Shown piece by piece: positions 61,268 to 64,000 of a DNA stretch of 64,000 nt (position 1 is its first letter; the number at the start of each line of letters is the position of its first letter). Location of the stretch: positions 496,001 to 560,000 of the forward strand of contig NZ_QKLF01000001.1 of NCBI RefSeq assembly GCF_003224335.1. The letters run 5' to 3'. The notes beneath the pieces are model-generated. The model searched no databases and had not been told where the DNA came from. It worked only from the letters and a program-made list of their open reading frames with translations. The DNA comes from Curtobacterium sp. MCJR17_055. GTDB taxonomy: Bacteria; Actinomycetota; Actinomycetes; Actinomycetales; Microbacteriaceae. Both the position numbers and the translations under genes were made by a program.

Positions 61268-62167
61268 ATGCACTCGCAGGACCTCCTCGCCGCGGACACC
61301 GGGATGGGCGCCGTCACGCTCCGGGTCGCCGACCTCGACGCGATGACGGCGTACTACCGGGACGGTGTCCGCCTGACGGTGCTCGCGCAGCAGGGCGGCC
61401 GCGTGGTGCTCGGCCGTCCGGCTGCCGGGGGCGCACCGGGCGGACGCACCGTGCCGGTCCTGGTCCTCGAGCACGAGCCGGCGCTCCGGAACGCCGGCCC
61501 GGGGCAGGCCGGCCTGTTCCACACCGCCGTGCTCTTCGACACCCGGGCCGACCTGGCCGCCGCCCTGTACTCCGTCGCCACCAGCTACCCGCAGTCCTTC
61601 ACCGGCAGCGCCGACCACCTCGTCAGCAACGCCTTCTACTGCACGGATCCCGAGGGCAACGGCGTCGAGCTCTACTGGGACCGCGACCGGACGCAGTGGT
61701 CGTGGACGCACGGCTCGGTCGACATGGACACCGTGTACCTCGACCCGAACGCCTTCCTGCAGGAGCACCTGACGGCCGAGGCGCTCGAGCACGCCGGATC
61801 ACGACCGGGCCGCGTCGGCCACGTGCACCTGTCGGTCGGGGACGTCGCCACCGCGGAGACGTTCTACGTCGACACGCTCGGCTTCGAGACCACCGCGGCG
61901 GTGGGCGGCCAGGCACTGTTCGTCAGCGCCGGCGGGTACCACCACCACATGGCGATGAACACGTGGAACTCGCGCGGGGCCGGACGCCGACAGCTCGCCC
62001 TCGGGCTGGGCCTCGTGCGCATCGAGGTGCCGGCCGACGACGACCTCGGCGCGCTCACCGCCCGGATGCGCGACGCCGGCGTGCAGACCGCGGACGACGG
62101 TCGGACGGTCGCGTTCGAGGACCCCTGGGCGAACCGCATCGAGGTGACGACCACCGGTCGCGGATGA
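61268..62167 (+). CDS. VOC family dioxygenase, CatE-like
   Basis: A 299-residue protein with two vicinal-oxygen-chelate modules, similar in layout to CatE catechol 2,3-dioxygenase. Candidate metal ligands are His in GLFHTAVLF, the glutamate in GVELYWDRD, His in HVHLSVGD, the HHHMAMNTW stretch and the glutamate in NRIEV. ATG 61268 follows CACACT by six bases and TTGACG lies 17 bases before that, so the gene has a clear promoter and is leaderless. The aromatic substrate is unknown. Confidence 0.85.
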   Translation: MHSQDLLAADTGMGAVTLRVADLDAMTAYYRDGVRLTVLAQQGGRVVLGRPAAGGAPGGRTVPVLVLEHEPALRNAGPGQAGLFHTAVLFDTRADLAAALYSVATSYPQSFTGSADHLVSNAFYCTDPEGNGVELYWDRDRTQWSWTHGSVDMDTVYLDPNAFLQEHLTAEALEHAGSRPGRVGHVHLSVGDVATAETFYVDTLGFETTAAVGGQALFVSAGGYHHHMAMNTWNSRGAGRRQLALGLGLVRIEVPADDDLGALTARMRDAGVQTADDGRTVAFEDPWANRIEVTTTGRG

Positions 62168-62233
62168 GCCCCGACCCACCGGCGGCGAGCCCGACCCGCG
62201 CTGGCGGCCAGGCGCACCCGGCAGGATGGTGCG

Positions 62234-62800
62234 ATGACTGACGACATCCGGTGGGAGGTGGTCGAGGAGAGCGCGCTGACGCTCACCGACCACGAAGCGA
62301 TCGCGGCGATGCTGGCGCAGGCCTTCCCGAGCTGGTCGCACTGGTACGTCGGCGGCCGGAGCTGGGCGGGGATGCAGCCCGAGCGCCGTGTGGTCGGTCG
62401 CACCGAGGACCGCGTCGTCCTCGCACACGTCGGCATCCGGCGGATGTTCGTCACGGTCGGCGGTGAGGACGTCCTGGTCGGCGACACCGGCCTGGTCGGG
62501 GTCGCACCGCGGCTGCAGGGCACGGGCGTCGGTCGCGAGCTGATGGACCGCGTGCACGACGTCCTCGACGGCCTCCGCGTGCCGTACGGGTTCCTCGGCG
62601 CGGGTGAGGACCGGATCCCGTTCTACGCACACATGGGCTGGCACGAGTTCCCCGAGGCGGTCGGCACCTTCAGTGCATTCACGGCGGACGGCGCCGGCGT
62701 CTCGGAGACCGAGCAGGGCGGGTGGATGGTCCGTCCGGTCACGGCCCGGCTCGAGGACTGGCCGGAGGGACCGATCCTCCTCAACGGCCAGCAGGTCTGA
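62234..62800 (+). CDS. GNAT N-acyltransferase resembling rhizobial NodA
   Basis: A 188-residue protein. From memory of the NodA family, the match is striking in several blocks: IRWEVVEESALTLTDH at residues 5-20, GGRSWAGMQPERRVVG at 40-55, LAHVGIRRMFVTVGGEDVLV from 63, GLVGVAPRLQGTGVG at 86-100 and the C-terminal WPEGPI at 176-181. NodA transfers a fatty acyl chain to the amino group of a chito-oligosaccharide. No nodB or nodC is nearby, so the acceptor here is unknown; the annotation as NodA itself is not claimed. ATG 62234 follows CAGGAT by six bases. Confidence 0.75.
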   Translation: MTDDIRWEVVEESALTLTDHEAIAAMLAQAFPSWSHWYVGGRSWAGMQPERRVVGRTEDRVVLAHVGIRRMFVTVGGEDVLVGDTGLVGVAPRLQGTGVGRELMDRVHDVLDGLRVPYGFLGAGEDRIPFYAHMGWHEFPEAVGTFSAFTADGAGVSETEQGGWMVRPVTARLEDWPEGPILLNGQQV

Positions 62801-62948
62801 CGCCGGGGCACCGGACGCAGCCGGACACACGGGAGGCGCGGTGCGAGTCGGACCCGCACCTGGGCCCCCGCCGGCCGGTACCGGAGCGTCGCGCCAGCGG
62901 CGGTCCGGCCGTGACCGGCGGGGAGCCTCCCGGCGGTTCCCGCGTCGA

Positions 62949-64000
62949 CTACGCCTCGACGGCGACCGCCTCCGCGTCCTCGTTGGAGCCCGGGGTGGTC
63001 GGCACGACGGCGGCGCGCACGCGGGCACCGAGGTCGGGGTCGACGTTCGTCCAGTAGGCGAAGACGCGCTCGCGCAGGTCGTCACGCGTCACCTTGGAGA
63101 CGTGTCCGGCGATGTTGCCGACCAGACGCTCGCGGGCGGCGTCGTCGAGCACCTCGCGGTAGAGCGTGCCGGCCTGACCCCAGTCGTCGTCCTCGGGGTG
63201 CAGCGTCGCGGCGGAGCGCTGGAGGGCGCCGTCGGACTCCCACCCGGGGACGTCGTCCGTCGCGTTCGGGTCGGCGTGCGCCCCACCGAGCGTGTTCGGG
63301 GCGTACACCGGCACCTCGGCCTTCTGGAAGTCGAAGCGCATGGCGCCGTCCTTGGAGTACGAGTGCACCTCGTTCTTCGGGGCGTTCACCGGCAGCTGCG
63401 CGTGGTTCGTGCCGACGCGGTAGCGGTGGGCGTCCGCGTAGCTGAAGATGCGTGCGAGGAGCATCTTGTCCGGGCTCGCCGCGATGCCGGGCACGAAGTT
63501 CGACGGGGCGAAGGTCGCCTGCTCGATCTGCGCGAAGTAGTTCTCCGGGTTGCGGTTGAGCTCCATCGTGCCGACCTCGATGAGCGGGTAGTCGGCGTGC
63601 GGCCACACCTTCGTCAGGTCGAACGGGTTGAAGCGGTAGCTCGCGGCGTCCTCGTACGGCATGACCTGCACCTTGAGGGTCCAGCGCGGGGTGTCACCAC
63701 GCTCGATGGCCTCGTACAGGTCGCGGATGTGGAAGTCCGCGTCCTCGCCGGCGATGCGGTCGGCGTCCTCCTGCGTCAGGGTCGCGTGGCCCTGCTCGGT
63801 GAGGAAGTGGTACTTCACCCAGAAGCGCTCGCCCGCGGCGTTGATCCACTGGTAGGTGTGCGACCCGAAGCCGTCCATGTGGCGCCACGACGACGGCAGA
63901 CCGCGGTCGCCCATGAGCCACGTGACCTGGTGCGCCGATTCGGGCGACAGGGTCCAGAAGTCCCACTGCATGTCGTGGTTGCGCAGGTGCGAGCCCGGCA
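62949..64000 (-). CDS. catalase, 5' end beyond the window
   Basis: The frame is open to the right edge, so only the C-terminal ~350 residues of a monofunctional haem catalase are seen. Typical blocks are WTLSPESAHQVTWLMGDRG, GFGSHTYQWIN, and the haem-tyrosine region RIFSYADAHRYRVGTNH, whose Tyr binds the haem iron. Removes hydrogen peroxide. The 148-base gap before the NodA-like gene has only diverged GGGAGGC/GCCTCCC arms. Confidence 0.92.
   Translation of the reverse strand, partial: PGSHLRNHDMQWDFWTLSPESAHQVTWLMGDRGLPSSWRHMDGFGSHTYQWINAAGERFWVKYHFLTEQGHATLTQEDADRIAGEDADFHIRDLYEAIERGDTPRWTLKVQVMPYEDAASYRFNPFDLTKVWPHADYPLIEVGTMELNRNPENYFAQIEQATFAPSNFVPGIAASPDKMLLARIFSYADAHRYRVGTNHAQLPVNAPKNEVHSYSKDGAMRFDFQKAEVPVYAPNTLGGAHADPNATDDVPGWESDGALQRSAATLHPEDDDWGQAGTLYREVLDDAARERLVGNIAGHVSKVTRDDLRERVFAYWTNVDPDLGARVRAAVVPTTPGSNEDAEAVAVEA

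Overview
The window is GC-rich chromosomal DNA (visibly about 70% GC) from an actinobacterium, most likely of the Microbacteriaceae and plausibly Curtobacterium-like. The pointers are a class E sortase with an overlapping small membrane protein, DUF3072 and DUF3073 proteins, a 6C RNA, a PHO-box-like direct repeat, dense use of GTG/TTG starts, and many start codons that lie 6-8 bases after a -10 element (leaderless genes). No IS element, phage gene, tRNA, rRNA or CRISPR was seen. This is mostly stable core/housekeeping chromosome with small accessory genes.

Layout. 0-6 kb: DUF2064 transferase end, methyltransferase, phosphoglucomutase, a large DHA2 exporter. 6-15.8 kb: acetyltransferase, lipoate ligase with permuted domain order, 6C RNA, two alpha/beta hydrolases, a Pit phosphate transporter behind a PHO-box-like repeat, acetamidase/formamidase, an SDR and a MarR-MFS pair. 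15.8-25 kb: orphan alpha-E protein, second MarR, a 6PGDH-like reductase, a repeat-bearing protein, RecQ, a CPBP protease, DMT transporter, YpeA and sortase E. 25-35 kb: SbcCD, DinB-like protein, a DEAD-box helicase with a long arginine-rich N-terminal repeat domain, PPK2 kinase, a lipoprotein hydrolase. 35-48.5 kb: a lone RND permease, a divergent MocR/YczE pair, a DUF4097-PadR operon with a strong operator, a KimA-like permease, unknown proteins, DUF3072, an FAD monooxygenase and DUF3073. 48.5-60.3 kb: a repeat-filled gap, then divergent purM/purF, a LuxR-type ATPase regulator, SCP-like protein, purD-purC, a GAF/PP2C phosphatase and signal peptidase I. 60.3-64 kb: SDR, a CatE-like dioxygenase, a small acyltransferase that resembles rhizobial NodA, and the end of a catalase.

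How parts work together. Four purine genes (purM, purF, purD, purC) cluster within 9 kb, with purM and purF divergent rather than collinear. SbcC and SbcD form an overlapping operon and with RecQ make the region rich in recombination functions. Several regulators sit against their probable targets with visible palindromes in the gap: MarR-MFS, an SDR operator, MocR/YczE and PadR/DUF4097.

Two non-coding themes recur: short tandem repeats (14-36 bp units) filling gaps between convergent genes, and a dispersed inverted repeat with GGAGGCCCG/CGGGCCTCC arms that mostly lies between convergent genes. The most notable single items are the NodA-like protein, the 6C RNA, the PHO-box-controlled Pit gene, the repeat-rich helicase, and a possible structured small RNA near 55 kb.
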